A stretch of 64,000 nt of DNA, from contig NZ_CAAAIM010000001.1 of the NCBI RefSeq assembly GCF_900639985.1, positions 248,001 to 312,000 on the forward strand, given 5' to 3'. A model generated the notes under the pieces. It did no database searches. It had not been told where the DNA came from and was given only the letters and a program-made list of their open reading frames with translations. A program made the position numbers and the translations under genes. Shown here piece by piece: positions 1 through 9,592 of the stretch; positions within the stretch are counted from its first letter, which is position 1; every line of letters begins with the position of its first letter. The DNA comes from Legionella rowbothamii (GTDB taxonomy: Bacteria > Pseudomonadota > Gammaproteobacteria > Legionellales > Legionellaceae).

Positions 1-1630
1 TCTTATCAGGTACATTTAATATAATTTTTCTTTGCTCCGTTAAGCCAAACACTACTGCCTCGTGACTTAATTTTTGTAAGCCTTGAATGAGGCGTTTAGC
101 TGGGCTGAAATGTAAATGAGAAACCTGGTCTTTTTTCTTTAACAAAATGTTTTGAAATTGATCCACATCAAAATCGTACTCTTGTTCTTCATGGAAGCAA
201 TTCAATACCTCATTAAGCAGTTTCTTTTGGGTTTCATTACGTTTCTTAAATAGTGGATTCCTGCTTTTTTGAAGATTAGTCTCTATATCTTTTTTTATAT
301 CTAAAAGCGATTGAGATAGGCTTGAAGAAAAAACTTCTTTTTGTTCTTTAAGCGTTTTTATTCGTGCTTCTTGTAATTGTTTTCCTGATTCCAACCACGA
401 GGAGTCATTGACTTCACCCTCGTTAGCGCCAAGGAACTTCATCATTCCTAATGGATTTTCATGCAATGGAATTGAGTTGGGCGATTTAAATGCGTTATGC
501 AATTGATAATGGTAAAATGACAGCGGTTGTACCTCATGAATAAGTTCATGACTATTCATTACATATTTACCAAAAAGCGCGTTAGCAATTTCAACAGGTC
601 CTGTGGTACAAACAATGATGGATTTAAGGTAAAGATTAATTTCTTTTTTTCTGTAATAGTTTAAAAAATCATCATCATTCAAGTGTAGAATGTGTTTGGT
701 TTCTACATATTCTTTATTAAAAAATAAAAACTTAACCAGATTCAGGTTTTGTTCTACCTCATTTCTGAGTCTTTGTATGGTATCTGTTGATGATTCATCA
801 CCCGTCCTATTAAAACGTATAAATAAATCATTGCTCGCCATGATTTGTTGAATATAATTTCTATAACTCCGAGATGAAGTCAACGGTGTTGAATCAATAA
901 GCCCAGGCTGTTGTTTCAGATCTTTTGATTTAGCAATATAAAGGGTTTCTGGTCGATTTCTCATCAGTCGAATTACATAACGACTTAATAAGGTATCACT
1001 AAATTGTTTTTCGACCTGTTCATTAAAATCATTGTCATAATGTGTCAACTTCATTAACAGGTTATGATGTACTTTATCTACCAATTGAGTCGCGGCATCA
1101 GCATCAACTACCGCAATAAAATCGTTATTTGCCAAGATAAACTCTTTGCTCCCTAGTTTTAAACTACCAATATTGAGTAATAGGGGAGCATCAACATCAA
1201 TTAGTTCTGGAAAGTCAGAAGTATCAATTGGATAATCAAAATCGGAGTAAGTTCCCAATTTATAAAATGGTGATAGCCATCTTAATATATCGCTGGCAAC
1301 GGCAAGATTTCCACCTTGATTTAAGTGAGTAATTTCATCATTGTAAAAATGAAATAGCCTTTGCTCATTATCAGAGACTATCCCGGTGAATGCGATGCGT
1401 ACGTCAATAGGTATAATTCGGTGCTCTTGGCAGTAGTGCATTAAATCTTGGATTGATTTACTATTAATGAGTAAAGAATCGTAAATCAAATGAATGACAT
1501 CTGATGGGTTTGTCTCGCGCATCTTACTGAGACGAATCTGATTTTCTAGATTCATAAATAGGTCGCGATTATTGCTCAACCATATTTTTATGTGGTGGTG
1601 CGGATTGTATCTGTATGTATTCATAATCAT
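1..1630 (-). CDS. TcdA/SetA-type glycosyltransferase, probable Dot/Icm effector (C-terminus cut by window edge)
   Basis: The minus-strand frame opens at ATG 1630 (second ATG at 1624) and stays open to base 1, giving 543 visible residues; the C-terminus lies outside the window. The N-terminus has an HIKIWL segment like the first strand of clostridial-toxin-type glycosyltransferases. Residues about 108-132 read NLAVASDILRW, then GTYSDFDY, which is the SDxxR helix followed by the DxD metal/nucleotide-sugar site of the GT-A fold. Toxins TcdA/TcdB and the Legionella effector SetA use this fold to glycosylate host proteins. Inferred: a translocated glycosyltransferase; target and sugar unknown. No good Shine-Dalgarno site precedes either ATG. 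No signal peptide is visible. It is divergent from rpsB. Confidence 0.72.
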   Translation of the reverse strand, partial: MIMNTYRYNPHHHIKIWLSNNRDLFMNLENQIRLSKMRETNPSDVIHLIYDSLLINSKSIQDLMHYCQEHRIIPIDVRIAFTGIVSDNEQRLFHFYNDEITHLNQGGNLAVASDILRWLSPFYKLGTYSDFDYPIDTSDFPELIDVDAPLLLNIGSLKLGSKEFILANNDFIAVVDADAATQLVDKVHHNLLMKLTHYDNDFNEQVEKQFSDTLLSRYVIRLMRNRPETLYIAKSKDLKQQPGLIDSTPLTSSRSYRNYIQQIMASNDLFIRFNRTGDESSTDTIQRLRNEVEQNLNLVKFLFFNKEYVETKHILHLNDDDFLNYYRKKEINLYLKSIIVCTTGPVEIANALFGKYVMNSHELIHEVQPLSFYHYQLHNAFKSPNSIPLHENPLGMMKFLGANEGEVNDSSWLESGKQLQEARIKTLKEQKEVFSSSLSQSLLDIKKDIETNLQKSRNPLFKKRNETQKKLLNEVLNCFHEEQEYDFDVDQFQNILLKKKDQVSHLHFSPAKRLIQGLQKLSHEAVVFGLTEQRKIILNVPDK

Positions 1631-1669
1631 ATTTTTTTTAAGTAGTGTTAATTTAATTAAAGTATTAGA

Positions 1670-1698
1670 TTGCCGAATATTCCACTTTATGTTATAAA
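1670..1698 (+). promoter_or_regulatory. Probable sigma-70 promoter of rpsB-tsf
   Basis: A TTGCCG element (1670-1675) is followed after 17 bases by TATAAA (1693-1698). It lies about 100 bases before rpsB, leaving room for the structured leader. Spacing and sequence are close to consensus; assigned by eye. Confidence 0.55.
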
Positions 1699-1733
1699 TA
1701 TGGCGCTTTTTAAATACACACACGTTTCGGCAC

Positions 1734-1790
1734 GTACGTTAGGGTCCCTTGGGGTGGCGTATGGGGAACGTGGAGGCATAACCCTGGAGA
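1734..1790 (+). promoter_or_regulatory. Probable rpsB 5' leader RNA (S2 autoregulatory element)
   Basis: The stretch before rpsB is G-rich, unlike the AT-rich surroundings. ACGTT (1736-1740) can pair with AACGT (1767-1771), and AGGGT (1741-1745) with ACCCT (1781-1785). The two helices cross, so together they would form a pseudoknot that ends beside the ribosome binding site (GGAG, 1786-1789). Known: in gammaproteobacteria ribosomal protein S2 represses its own rpsB-tsf mRNA through a conserved leader. Inferred: this is that element; pairing was found by eye only. Confidence 0.55.
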
Positions 1791-1797
1791 AATAATA

Positions 1798-2559
1798 ATG
1801 AATGTAAGTATGCGTGAATTGCTCGAAGCGGGCGCTCATTTTGGACATAGAACACGTTTCTGGAATCCTGAAATGGGAGAGTACATTTTTGGTGCTCGTA
1901 ATAAGATCCACATCATCAATCTTGAAAGAACGATGGTTATGTTAAACGACGTAGTTAACTACGTTGGTCGTTTGGCTTCTAACAAAGCTAAAATCCTTTT
2001 TGTTGGTACTAAACGAGCTGCACAAGAAAGTATTCGTGAACACGCGAAACGTTGTGGCATGCCTTATGTTGATCACCGTTGGTTAGGTGGTATGTTAACT
2101 AACTACAAAACTGTTCGCCAGTCGATCTTCCGTTTGAAAGAATTAAAAGAAATGAAAGACAAAGGACTGTTCGAAGGGATGATCAAAAAAGAAGCCTTAA
2201 TGCTAACCCGTGAGCTTGAAAAATTAGAGCGTGGCTTGGGTGGTATTGAACACATGGGCGGGTTGCCTGATGCATTATTTATTGTTGACGTTGGTTTTGA
2301 ACACATCGCTGTTGAAGAAGCTCGTCGCTTAAAGATCCCTGTTATTGGTGTTGTTGATACAAATAACAGCCCTAAAAACATCGATTACATTATTCCTGGT
2401 AATGATGATTCTATGCGTGCAGTAGACATCTATGTTCGTTGCATTGCCGATGCTATTTTGGATGCAAAAAACAGTAACTCTGTTGGTGGACTTTCTTCTG
2501 ACGCTGAATTTGTTGAAGTTGTTGAGAAGGAAGGCAGTACTGAAAAAGCTGGTGAATAA
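1798..2559 (+). CDS. rpsB: 30S ribosomal protein S2
   Basis: A 253-residue protein starting [18 protein letters not shown], the classic S2 opening, with the later family signatures [19 protein letters not shown] and [10 protein letters not shown]2 binds the small ribosomal subunit between head and body and is needed for S1 binding. Length is normal for the family apart from a slightly extended acidic C-terminus. The start ATG at 1798 has GGAG nine bases upstream. First gene of the translation operon; probably autoregulated through the leader at 1734-1790, with an attenuator separating it from tsf. Confidence 0.98.
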   Translation: MNVSMRELLEAGAHFGHRTRFWNPEMGEYIFGARNKIHIINLERTMVMLNDVVNYVGRLASNKAKILFVGTKRAAQESIREHAKRCGMPYVDHRWLGGMLTNYKTVRQSIFRLKELKEMKDKGLFEGMIKKEALMLTRELEKLERGLGGIEHMGGLPDALFIVDVGFEHIAVEEARRLKIPVIGVVDTNNSPKNIDYIIPGNDDSMRAVDIYVRCIADAILDAKNSNSVGGLSSDAEFVEVVEKEGSTEKAGE

Positions 2560-2573
2560 TTAATATTATGAAT

Positions 2574-2614
2574 AGGGGCAAGTAGGTTTTAAAACCTAAC
2601 TCAGCCCCTTTTTT
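2574..2614 (+). terminator. rpsB/tsf intergenic attenuator
   Basis: GGGGC (2575-2579) pairs with GCCCC (2604-2608), enclosing an 8-bp palindrome (2583-2590 with 2591-2598), and is followed by six T (2609-2614). This is an intrinsic terminator between rpsB and tsf, probably partial because tsf follows at once; it would set the S2:EF-Ts ratio. Confidence 0.8.
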
Positions 2615-2632
2615 CTATGCGGAGAAATTAAG

Positions 2633-3508
2633 ATGTCAATTAGTGCAAAATTAGTCATGGAATTACGCGAGCGCACAGGTGCTGGTATGATGGAATGCAA
2701 AAAATTCCTGATCGCTACCAATGGTGATATTGAAGCTGCTATTACTGAAATGCGTAAAGCAGGTCAAGCAAAAGCTGATAAGAAAGCAGATCGCGTTGCT
2801 GCTGAAGGTGTGGTTATTATTGCTCGTTCCGCTGATGGACGTTCAGCGGTAATGATCGAAATCAACAGTGAAACAGACTTCGTTGCTCGCGATGAGAACT
2901 TCACTAGCTTTGCAGACAAAGTTGCTGCAGCTGCATTAAACAGCTCAGTTACTACCATAGAAGAAGTATCTGCGCTTACATTAGATTCTGGTATTACAGT
3001 GGAGCAAGCAAGACAAGAGCTTGTTGCTAAGATCGGTGAAAATATTAAATTACGCCGTATCGAGCGTAAGAGCACTGATGGAGTTATTGGTCATTACATG
3101 CATGGTTCTCGAATTGGTGTAATGGTTGCCCTGAAAAATGGTGACGAAACGCTTGCTAAAGATATTGCGATGCATATCGCTGCGAGCAAGCCAATTGTTG
3201 TTAGCCGTGACCAAGTTTCTACTGAAACAATTGAAAATGAGCGAGAAATCTTCACTGCTCAAGCTAAAGAAAGTGGTAAGCCACAAGAAATTATCGATAA
3301 AATGATTGAAGGTCGAATCAACAAGTTTGTTGATGAAGTAAGTCTATTGGGTCAACCTTATGTTAAAAACCCAGATATGAAAGTTGGTCAGCTTTTAAAA
3401 GAAAAAAATGCCGAAGTCACTGCATTCATTCGTTATGAAGTTGGTGAAGGTATTGAGAAGAAAGAAGACAACTTTGTTGAAGAAGTAATGGCTCAGGTTC
3501 GCTCATGA
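2633..3508 (+). CDS. tsf: Elongation factor Ts
   Basis: A 291-residue EF-Ts, the guanine-nucleotide exchange factor that regenerates EF-Tu-GTP. The N-terminal UBA-like segment contains the diagnostic [13 protein letters not shown]; the core carries [12 protein letters not shown] and the dimerisation region has IEGRINKF. Length is typical of gammaproteobacteria. A GGAG ribosome site lies six to seven bases before ATG 2633. It lies downstream of the attenuator after rpsB, and its stop overlaps the start of pyrH, so tsf and pyrH are translationally coupled. Confidence 0.98.
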   Translation: MSISAKLVMELRERTGAGMMECKKFLIATNGDIEAAITEMRKAGQAKADKKADRVAAEGVVIIARSADGRSAVMIEINSETDFVARDENFTSFADKVAAAALNSSVTTIEEVSALTLDSGITVEQARQELVAKIGENIKLRRIERKSTDGVIGHYMHGSRIGVMVALKNGDETLAKDIAMHIAASKPIVVSRDQVSTETIENEREIFTAQAKESGKPQEIIDKMIEGRINKFVDEVSLLGQPYVKNPDMKVGQLLKEKNAEVTAFIRYEVGEGIEKKEDNFVEEVMAQVRS

Positions 3509-4245
3509 TGAATGAAAGTCACCTAAAACTAAAATATAAACGTATTCTACTGAAGTTTAGTGGCGAAGCCCTTATGGGTAAGTCACAGTTTGGTATTGAT
3601 CCTGCGGTTTTAGATACTTTAGCCAAAGACATCGCTGAACTAATTCAAATGGGTGTAGAAGTTGGCTTGGTATTAGGTGGTGGCAATTTATTCCGTGGTA
3701 AAGCGCTTTTTCAAGCTGGAGTTGGACGTGTAACCGGTGACCATATGGGGATGCTGGCTACAGTTATGAATGCTTTAGCAATGCGAGACGCCTTAGAGCG
3801 TATCGATTTACCTGCTCGTATTATGTCAGCTATTCCCATGATGGGAGTAGTTGATTCCTACCACAGACGTAAAGCGATTACTCATTTGCGTACCGGCCAT
3901 GTAGTTATTTTTGCAGCCGGAACAGGGAATCCATTTTTCACTACTGATACCGCTGCTTGTTTGAGAGCTATTGAAATAGGCGCTGATGTGGTTTTAAAAG
4001 CGACTAAAGTAGATGGGGTTTATTCCGAAGATCCTGTTAAAAATCCTAATGCCACGCGTTATGATTATTTAACTTATAAAGAGGTATTAACTCAAGGCTT
4101 AGAGGTAATGGATTCTACGGCAATTTGTTTATGCCAAGATCAAAACATGCCATTACAGGTGTTTGATATGGCTGCTCCTAATGCGCTAAAGCGCATTGTT
4201 GAGGGCGAACGTGTAGGAACTATAGTTGGAGCGAATAATGATTAA
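3505..4245 (+). CDS. pyrH: Uridylate kinase (UMP kinase)
   Basis: A 246-residue bacterial UMP kinase of the amino-acid kinase family, converting UMP to UDP in pyrimidine synthesis. Visible motifs are [13 protein letters not shown] at the N-terminus, [10 protein letters not shown] (phosphate binding), [14 protein letters not shown] and the FTTDTAA segment. The start overlaps the tsf stop (two ATGs, 3505 and 3508). The gene order tsf-pyrH-frr is the usual gammaproteobacterial one. UMP kinases of this type form hexamers activated by GTP and inhibited by UTP. Confidence 0.98.
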   Translation: MMNESHLKLKYKRILLKFSGEALMGKSQFGIDPAVLDTLAKDIAELIQMGVEVGLVLGGGNLFRGKALFQAGVGRVTGDHMGMLATVMNALAMRDALERIDLPARIMSAIPMMGVVDSYHRRKAITHLRTGHVVIFAAGTGNPFFTTDTAACLRAIEIGADVVLKATKVDGVYSEDPVKNPNATRYDYLTYKEVLTQGLEVMDSTAICLCQDQNMPLQVFDMAAPNALKRIVEGERVGTIVGANND

Positions 4246-4795
4246 TGAGATTAAGCAAGACTCAGAAAGACGCATGAAAAAAACCATTGAATCATTGCAG
4301 GTTGATATGACAAAGATTCGTACTGGAAGAGCTAATGTTGGTTTGCTGGATCATGTTCATGTTGATTATTATGGTACCCCAACCCCGCTAAACCAAATCG
4401 CGAATATCACAGCAAGTGATTCACGAACTATTATGGTTACTCCTTGGGAAAAGTCTATGGTTGCTGCTGTTGAAAAAGCAATTTTGACTTCTGATTTAGG
4501 ACTTAATCCATCTACTGCTGGAGCTGCAATTCGTGTACCTATGCCTCCATTGACAGAAGAGCGTAGAAAAGAGTTGATTAAAGTTGTCCGTAATGAAGGC
4601 GAACAAGGGAAAGTTTCTATTCGTAACATTAGGCGTGATGCGAATACCCAATTAAAAGATTTGGTTAAAGATAAGTCTATTTCTGAAGATGATGAACGTC
4701 GTGCTACAGAAGTAATTCAAAAATTAACTGATAAATACATTGCTGAGGTGGATGTATTATTAGCTAATAAAGAAAAAGATTTAATGGAAATTTAA
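4238..4795 (+). CDS. frr: Ribosome recycling factor
   Basis: A 185-residue RRF that, with EF-G, splits post-termination ribosomes. The start was set at ATG 4238 ([15 protein letters not shown]), which aligns with E. coli RRF and has GGAG six bases upstream; an upstream in-frame TTG at 4226 is less likely. Family motifs seen: [13 protein letters not shown], then [10 protein letters not shown] and the hinge region [12 protein letters not shown]. It overlaps the end of pyrH by eight bases, so the two are coupled. It is the last gene of the operon, followed by a strong hairpin. Confidence 0.98.
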   Translation: MINEIKQDSERRMKKTIESLQVDMTKIRTGRANVGLLDHVHVDYYGTPTPLNQIANITASDSRTIMVTPWEKSMVAAVEKAILTSDLGLNPSTAGAAIRVPMPPLTEERRKELIKVVRNEGEQGKVSIRNIRRDANTQLKDLVKDKSISEDDERRATEVIQKLTDKYIAEVDVLLANKEKDLMEI

Positions 4796-4803
4796 TCTTG
4801 TTG

Positions 4804-4833
4804 TATAGTCTAGTTGCTTGCAACTAGACTATA
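4804..4833 (+). terminator. Hairpin after frr (possible transcription end)
   Basis: A perfect 13-bp inverted repeat (4804-4816 with 4821-4833) with loop CTTG begins eight bases after the frr stop. A proper T-run is missing (CTCCCTCTATTT follows), so it may act as a 3' mRNA stabiliser or a weak terminator. Confidence 0.55.
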
Positions 4834-5118
4834 CTCCCTCTATTTAGTTTGGTTACCGTTAAGGAAACCTGCTTGCGAGCGCCTAGCTACACTATTAATA
4901 ATTAGTTCAAATATATTTTTAAAATATTGAAAGTCAATACTGTTTTTTATTTCTATCTTTGATAAGATACCTGGACTTTATTTCTATTGAAATAAGATCC
5001 TGTGGATATTTCTAATTTCATTCAATCTCACTAATTCCTGATATCTTGTTCTAACCTAATTAGAGCCCTTATTTTATAAGGATTTTCGGCTGTTTTTTCT
5101 ATTGAATTCACGGGAATC
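4834..5118. other. AT-rich intergenic region, no gene seen
   Basis: About 285 bases between the frr hairpin and the DnaA-box pair. It is AT-rich and without a convincing coding frame. It contains one near-match DnaA box, TGTGGATAT (5001-5009), and nothing else I can identify. Confidence 0.5.
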
Positions 5119-5141
5119 TTATCCACAAAATCTGTGGATAA
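5119..5141. promoter_or_regulatory. Inverted pair of perfect DnaA boxes
   Basis: TTATCCACA (5119-5127) on the plus strand and TGTGGATAA (5133-5141), its exact reverse complement, are separated by five bases. Both equal the high-affinity R1 consensus. A third near-match lies at 5001-5009. The pair is about 110 bases upstream of the glycosylase gene and far from any replication gene in this window. Confidence 0.75.
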
Positions 5142-5249
5142 CTCTGTGTATAGGGTGTAAAATTTCGTGTATTATCAGTAAAAGTGATAGTGTTTCAGAA
5201 CTTACCAATGTATCTCTATGCGGTATTGGATTTGAGCATGGGAGCAAGA

Positions 5250-5882
5250 ATGGCAGCAAATGATGAAGAATACTCTAATCCAGTTTATCAGCAGGCATGT
5301 GTCTACCTATCTGACTTAGATGCTGATTGGTCGTTAATCATTGAGCGGGTTGGTTCTTGTAGATTAGAGCCTAAATTAACTGAAGAGCCTTATGAGACCT
5401 TAATTCGTACAATTGCGCATCAACAATTGCATGGTAGGGCGGCTGAAGCAATTCTAAAACGTTTTTTGGCTTTATTTCCTGAAGATAAATTTCCTGAGCC
5501 AGAACAGATTTTATCGATTGAGAGTGAAGTAATAAGGAAATGCGGTTTTTCAATGAGGAAAATTAATACGATAAAGGCGATTGCGGAGGCTTGCCTTAGT
5601 GGTTTTGTTCCTACCCTTACCAAGGCAAAAGAATTATCAAATGAAGACTTGATTCGTGAACTTACGGTTTTACCAGGAATTGGACCATGGACTGTAGAAA
5701 TACTTTTAATTTTTAATCTGGGGCGTTTGGATGTGCTTCCCGTTCATGATTTTGGGATTCGAGAGGGATATAAGCGAATGAAATCTTTAGATAAACAGCC
5801 TACGCCTAAAGAATTAGCAAAACTAGGGGAGAGTTGGAGTCCTTATCGAAGCATTGCTTCATGGTATTTATGGCGTGTTTAG
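5250..5882 (+). CDS. DNA-3-methyladenine glycosylase II-like (AlkA/HhH-GPD family)
   Basis: A HhH-GPD base-excision glycosylase that would remove alkylated purines. The helix-hairpin-helix is LPGIGPWTVEILL, and PVHDFGI supplies the catalytic Asp, as in AlkA. IRTIAHQQLHGRAAEAIL is the conserved N-terminal helix pair. I chose ATG 5250 (211 residues, MAANDEEY) because GGGAG lies five bases upstream; in-frame GTG 5184 and ATG 5238 would add 22 or 4 residues. It has the short form length (about 210) and lacks the N-terminal Ada-type extension. Monocistronic; the DnaA-box pair lies upstream. Confidence 0.9.
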   Translation: MAANDEEYSNPVYQQACVYLSDLDADWSLIIERVGSCRLEPKLTEEPYETLIRTIAHQQLHGRAAEAILKRFLALFPEDKFPEPEQILSIESEVIRKCGFSMRKINTIKAIAEACLSGFVPTLTKAKELSNEDLIRELTVLPGIGPWTVEILLIFNLGRLDVLPVHDFGIREGYKRMKSLDKQPTPKELAKLGESWSPYRSIASWYLWRV

Positions 5883-6020
5883 GTTCAGATGCGTAATGTC
5901 ATAGCCACCAAGTTAAGAAAAACCACATTGACCCCAGGAATTCGGTAGGCATTTACAAAAAACAGCCTTTTTTTAGATGAATCTAGTAATGGCTTCAAGC
6001 TCAGCCTTTTCTATGAGTTA

Positions 6021-6746
6021 CTATAAATCACCTACATAATCCCATGATTCGACCCACATAATTTTTTTCAACTCCCCTGATTTTCCTACTCGTTGAAAAA
6101 AATGCTCTTTACTCTCCTCATTAGAGGCGATGATCACCATATTGGCGCTTTTTTTAATGGGGACTACTAGAATGTGTTTAAAGTATTTTTTTACTAGCAG
6201 GAATAGGGGCCATTGTTCTCTAATATTGGCAAGATTGAGCGCTAAAAAACCATCTTGAGCGATTATTCTTTGGCATGAGCTAAAGAATAATTCATTGTTG
6301 CATTCAGGAGGGAAATAGTTGGCGTTGTAAAGATCAATCATTAAATGTGCATACGTCGCTTGAGTTTGGGTAACATAATTCTTGGCATCCTCATGAATGA
6401 TTGTCAGGTTCTTAAGTTCTTCTGAAATAAAAAAGCGTTTTGCAATATCAATTATTTCATCACTTTTATCAATCACCACTAATGGAGGTGGCGGCTGTTC
6501 TGTAGATAGCATTAATGGGATTCCTGCGCCACCAAGCCCAAGTAGACAACTTGGACCAGGATATTGACGTGCCATCAGGGTTAAAGCCGGTAAATAATGG
6601 AGTACTGGCTTTTGTGGATGGCGCCGGTTAATTACGGTTTGAAGCGCGGTCGAGCCTAAGGTTAACCAACGATAAAAAAAATTTTGATAAACCTTATAGC
6701 CTGAAGGTGATTCATAAATACATTTGCCAAACTTTGTTTTCCACAT
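6021..6746 (-). CDS. Spermidine synthase-like methyltransferase-fold protein
   Basis: The protein has the Rossmann core of the SpeE/PABMT family: CLLGLGGAGIPLML (nucleotide loop), LVVIDKSDEIIDIA (acidic ribose-binding strand end) and TIIHEDAKNYV. The N-terminal KCIYESPSGYKVYQ resembles the beta-strand lead-in of spermidine synthases, but the HEM-type substrate motifs are not visible, so true polyamine synthesis is doubtful. I start it at ATG 6746 (241 residues), just after the astB stop; in-frame TTG 6788 would overlap astB. Last gene of the ast cluster and probably co-transcribed with it. Confidence 0.7.
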   Translation of the reverse strand: MWKTKFGKCIYESPSGYKVYQNFFYRWLTLGSTALQTVINRRHPQKPVLHYLPALTLMARQYPGPSCLLGLGGAGIPLMLSTEQPPPPLVVIDKSDEIIDIAKRFFISEELKNLTIIHEDAKNYVTQTQATYAHLMIDLYNANYFPPECNNELFFSSCQRIIAQDGFLALNLANIREQWPLFLLVKKYFKHILVVPIKKSANMVIIASNEESKEHFFQRVGKSGELKKIMWVESWDYVGDL

Positions 6747-6756
6747 TGCAGTGCAT

Positions 6757-8106
6757 CTATTCTGTTTGGAAGGGATAGATGGAACCAAGCTTAAGTATCT
6801 GCGTTAATTCATCTAAAGCTTGAAAGCTCTCGGTAATTAACTGTGGATCCACTAAATCTGCTGTACTTAATTCAGTACGGTAATGTTTTAATACCCAGCT
6901 ATCTAAGGTATCTAATAGTTGATTATTCACTAAAACACCTTGGTGCATTGCTTGAAGCTCTTGTTCCTGCAGAGGAATACGCAGTCTTAAACAAGCAGGG
7001 CCTCCACCATTACGCATACTTTGCTTAAGATCCATATAATACACAGAATTAATTGGATTTTGCTTATCGATAAGTAACTCATCAATACAAAGCTTAACGC
7101 GAGGATTAGTTTCACATTCAATCGGTGCGACCAGCATCATCTCATTTTGATTCGCTAAACTAATAATCTGTGAATTAAATAGGTACGATTCTACTGCATC
7201 TTTAATACTCAGTTGCTCCTTGGTGATTTCAATAATGGATAAGGGAAAAGATGCTTTTTCGCGTAATTCATTCAAAACTATTTCTTGGTTATAGAATGCC
7301 TGCTCATGGACAAGAAATACGGCCTCATTTGCAACAGATATAACGTCATTATGAAAAACACCTTGGTCAATCGCAAAAGGGTTTTGGCAAGCGAAAATAA
7401 CCTGTTCACTTGGTAATTGATGATTCCGAACAATTGCTTCAAATGCTTCCAATGTTTGACGAGCAGGGTATTTGCTTGGGCCTATAGAGTGCTCTCCTCT
7501 TGTTAATGCTTTTCTTCCATAGACAAAAAGATGAATCCCGCGTTGTGCGTGGTTCTGGCAGATACGGCTATGGTTCGCCGCTCCCTCATCACCAGTAACT
7601 GTTGAGCGAGGTAATATAGGATGATGGCTAAAATAGTTCGCATCAGCAAAGATAAATTGCAGCAGTTTTTGCGAAAAATCGGCTTCTTGGTGGCGATGCA
7701 AATTACCGATTAGATTGGCCGCGGTAAAATGAGTTTTATGATCTAAAGTATCAATACTCGGCGAAACTGTTGCTGCATTAGCAGTCCACATACTAGATGC
7801 TGAATAGCTGGCACTAAGAAGCTCAGGTGCTATTTTAAATGCTTTATTTATTTGCTCTGCAGCACTACCCTGAAAACCTAATTGTCGTAGTAACTCAAGA
7901 TTTGGGCGTTGATGAGGTGGTAATACACCTTGTTTCAGTCCCATATTATGCAAGAGACGCATTTTTTCTAAGCCTTGACGCGCGGCTGCTTGTGGATTAG
8001 CCATGCTAAGTGCATTATTTGTCGATGCGATATTACCCGCAGCCAAGCCAGCGTAATTATGGGTCGGACCAACTAGGCCATCCATGTTTAATTCATACAT
8101 TGTCAT
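6757..8106 (-). CDS. astB: N-succinylarginine dihydrolase
   Basis: A 449-residue AstB, which hydrolyses N2-succinylarginine to N2-succinylornithine, ammonia and CO2 in the AST pathway. The diagnostic start [18 protein letters not shown] is present, as are [10 protein letters not shown], the internal [10 protein letters not shown] and C-terminal [13 protein letters not shown]; these carry the amidinotransferase-fold catalytic residues, including Cys in GGPAC. Full length. Its start overlaps the astD stop by four bases (ATGA), so the two are coupled. Confidence 0.97.
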   Translation of the reverse strand: MTMYELNMDGLVGPTHNYAGLAAGNIASTNNALSMANPQAAARQGLEKMRLLHNMGLKQGVLPPHQRPNLELLRQLGFQGSAAEQINKAFKIAPELLSASYSASSMWTANAATVSPSIDTLDHKTHFTAANLIGNLHRHQEADFSQKLLQFIFADANYFSHHPILPRSTVTGDEGAANHSRICQNHAQRGIHLFVYGRKALTRGEHSIGPSKYPARQTLEAFEAIVRNHQLPSEQVIFACQNPFAIDQGVFHNDVISVANEAVFLVHEQAFYNQEIVLNELREKASFPLSIIEITKEQLSIKDAVESYLFNSQIISLANQNEMMLVAPIECETNPRVKLCIDELLIDKQNPINSVYYMDLKQSMRNGGGPACLRLRIPLQEQELQAMHQGVLVNNQLLDTLDSWVLKHYRTELSTADLVDPQLITESFQALDELTQILKLGSIYPFQTE

Positions 8107-9581
8107 TTGCTATCCAATATAATGCCAGGTAATTTCTGCGTTGGCGTTGTTAATAAAGGTTGCTCCATACTAGCTATTGGATAAGCACAATAATCGGCAG
8201 CAAAATAGGCGCTGGGTCGGTGATTGCCGCTAAAACCAACTCCGCCAAAAGGTAGGCTGCTTGCGGCTCCTGTTGTTGGTCTATTCCAATTGATTAATCC
8301 CGCACGAACCCTCTGATAAAAGTGCTGATAATTTGCTTCATTATCACTCAGAAGACCTGCAGCCAAGCCATAACGTGTTTGATTCGCAAGGCTAATCGCC
8401 TCATCAAAATGGGTGTAGCGGTGAATTTGAACTAGGGGTGCAAAAATCTCTTCATCAGCAGGATTAATCACTTTAGTCATATCGACAATACCTGGAGAAA
8501 GCAAACCTGTATTTTCTGCCAATAGGCTCATAGATAATAAGGATTCGCCTCCAGATTCAAGCAATTTTTTTTGACTCTGTAGGTGTTTTAATGCTTGGTC
8601 ATGGCTAATCACCGGTCCCATGAATGGTTCTGGCTGTTGATCATAGGGACCTACTTTTAATGATTGGCAGGCTTTGATGAAGCGTTTAAGAAATGCATCG
8701 CCTTGTACTGTATCAGGAATCATAACTCGACGAGCGCAGGTACAACGCTGTCCCGCGGTAAGTAAGGTAGACAATAGGGTATGATATACTGCCGCATTAA
8801 TATTACTAATTTCATCAATAACTAAGGGATTATTGCCCCCCATTTCCAGGGCCAGAATTACTTCAGGTCGAGCACTAAATTGTTGATGAATGCGTAATCC
8901 AGTTGGATAACTGCCTGTAAAATAAACGCCCTGAATATCTTGAGCTAAAAGCACTTTGCCTGAGTGAGCATCACCTTGGATGCAATTAATTACCCCAGCG
9001 GGTAACCCACTATCATGCCAGCATTGCATAATTAGTTCAGCTACTGCAGGGGTATGTTCACTAGGTTTATAAAGAATCGTATTCCCGGCTAACAGTGCGG
9101 GGACAATATGCCCGTTACTTAAATGGGCAGGAAAATTAAAAGCACCTAAGACAACAACAACACCTTGAGGTTTAAAACGTAGACAAGCATTTGCTTCAGC
9201 TGTTGCATTGTATTTTGCTGCTGTACGCTCTTGGTAGGCTTGAATCGATATGTTAATTTTAGCGACTACAGAACTTACTTCTGTCTGTGATTCCCATAGT
9301 GGTTTTCCTGTTTCCTGAGCAATCAGTAGCGCGAGTTGCTCTCGCTTTTTTTCTACTTGTTCAGCAAATTTTTTGGTGTATTGGGCGCGCTGTTCAAAAT
9401 CAAAGGCAGCCCAGGCTGGTAGTGCTTGATGAGCCGCGTCTGCTGCTCCAGAAATTTCATCTTCTGTGGCGCTAGTTCCTTGCCAGAATACCGTGCCATA
9501 ACTGGGATTAATGGACTCTAAAGCAGAGCCATTGCTTTTTACCCATTGTCCATTAATGTATTGACCTTTGCTTTGCATCAT
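8103..9581 (-). CDS. astD: N-succinylglutamate 5-semialdehyde dehydrogenase
   Basis: A 492-residue aldehyde dehydrogenase oxidising succinylglutamate semialdehyde to succinylglutamate with NAD. It contains [18 protein letters not shown], the NAD-binding FTGSYPTG, the general-base ALEMGGNNP and the nucleophile region [11 protein letters not shown]. It is flanked by astA and astB in the order astA-astD-astB, which supports AstD over other ALDHs. Length matches the family. Confidence 0.96.
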   Translation of the reverse strand: MMQSKGQYINGQWVKSNGSALESINPSYGTVFWQGTSATEDEISGAADAAHQALPAWAAFDFEQRAQYTKKFAEQVEKKREQLALLIAQETGKPLWESQTEVSSVVAKINISIQAYQERTAAKYNATAEANACLRFKPQGVVVVLGAFNFPAHLSNGHIVPALLAGNTILYKPSEHTPAVAELIMQCWHDSGLPAGVINCIQGDAHSGKVLLAQDIQGVYFTGSYPTGLRIHQQFSARPEVILALEMGGNNPLVIDEISNINAAVYHTLLSTLLTAGQRCTCARRVMIPDTVQGDAFLKRFIKACQSLKVGPYDQQPEPFMGPVISHDQALKHLQSQKKLLESGGESLLSMSLLAENTGLLSPGIVDMTKVINPADEEIFAPLVQIHRYTHFDEAISLANQTRYGLAAGLLSDNEANYQHFYQRVRAGLINWNRPTTGAASSLPFGGVGFSGNHRPSAYFAADYCAYPIASMEQPLLTTPTQKLPGIILDSK

Positions 9582-9592
9582 ATTTAAGCTTC

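Noticed and set aside
1687..1911. Minus-strand frame over the rpsB start
   Set aside because: It lies antisense to the leader and the highly conserved S2 N-terminus; no ribosome site or family.
6747..6788. TTG 6788 as the start of the SpeE-like protein
   Set aside because: It would overlap astB by 32 bases with no ribosome site; ATG 6746 just after the astB stop is simpler.
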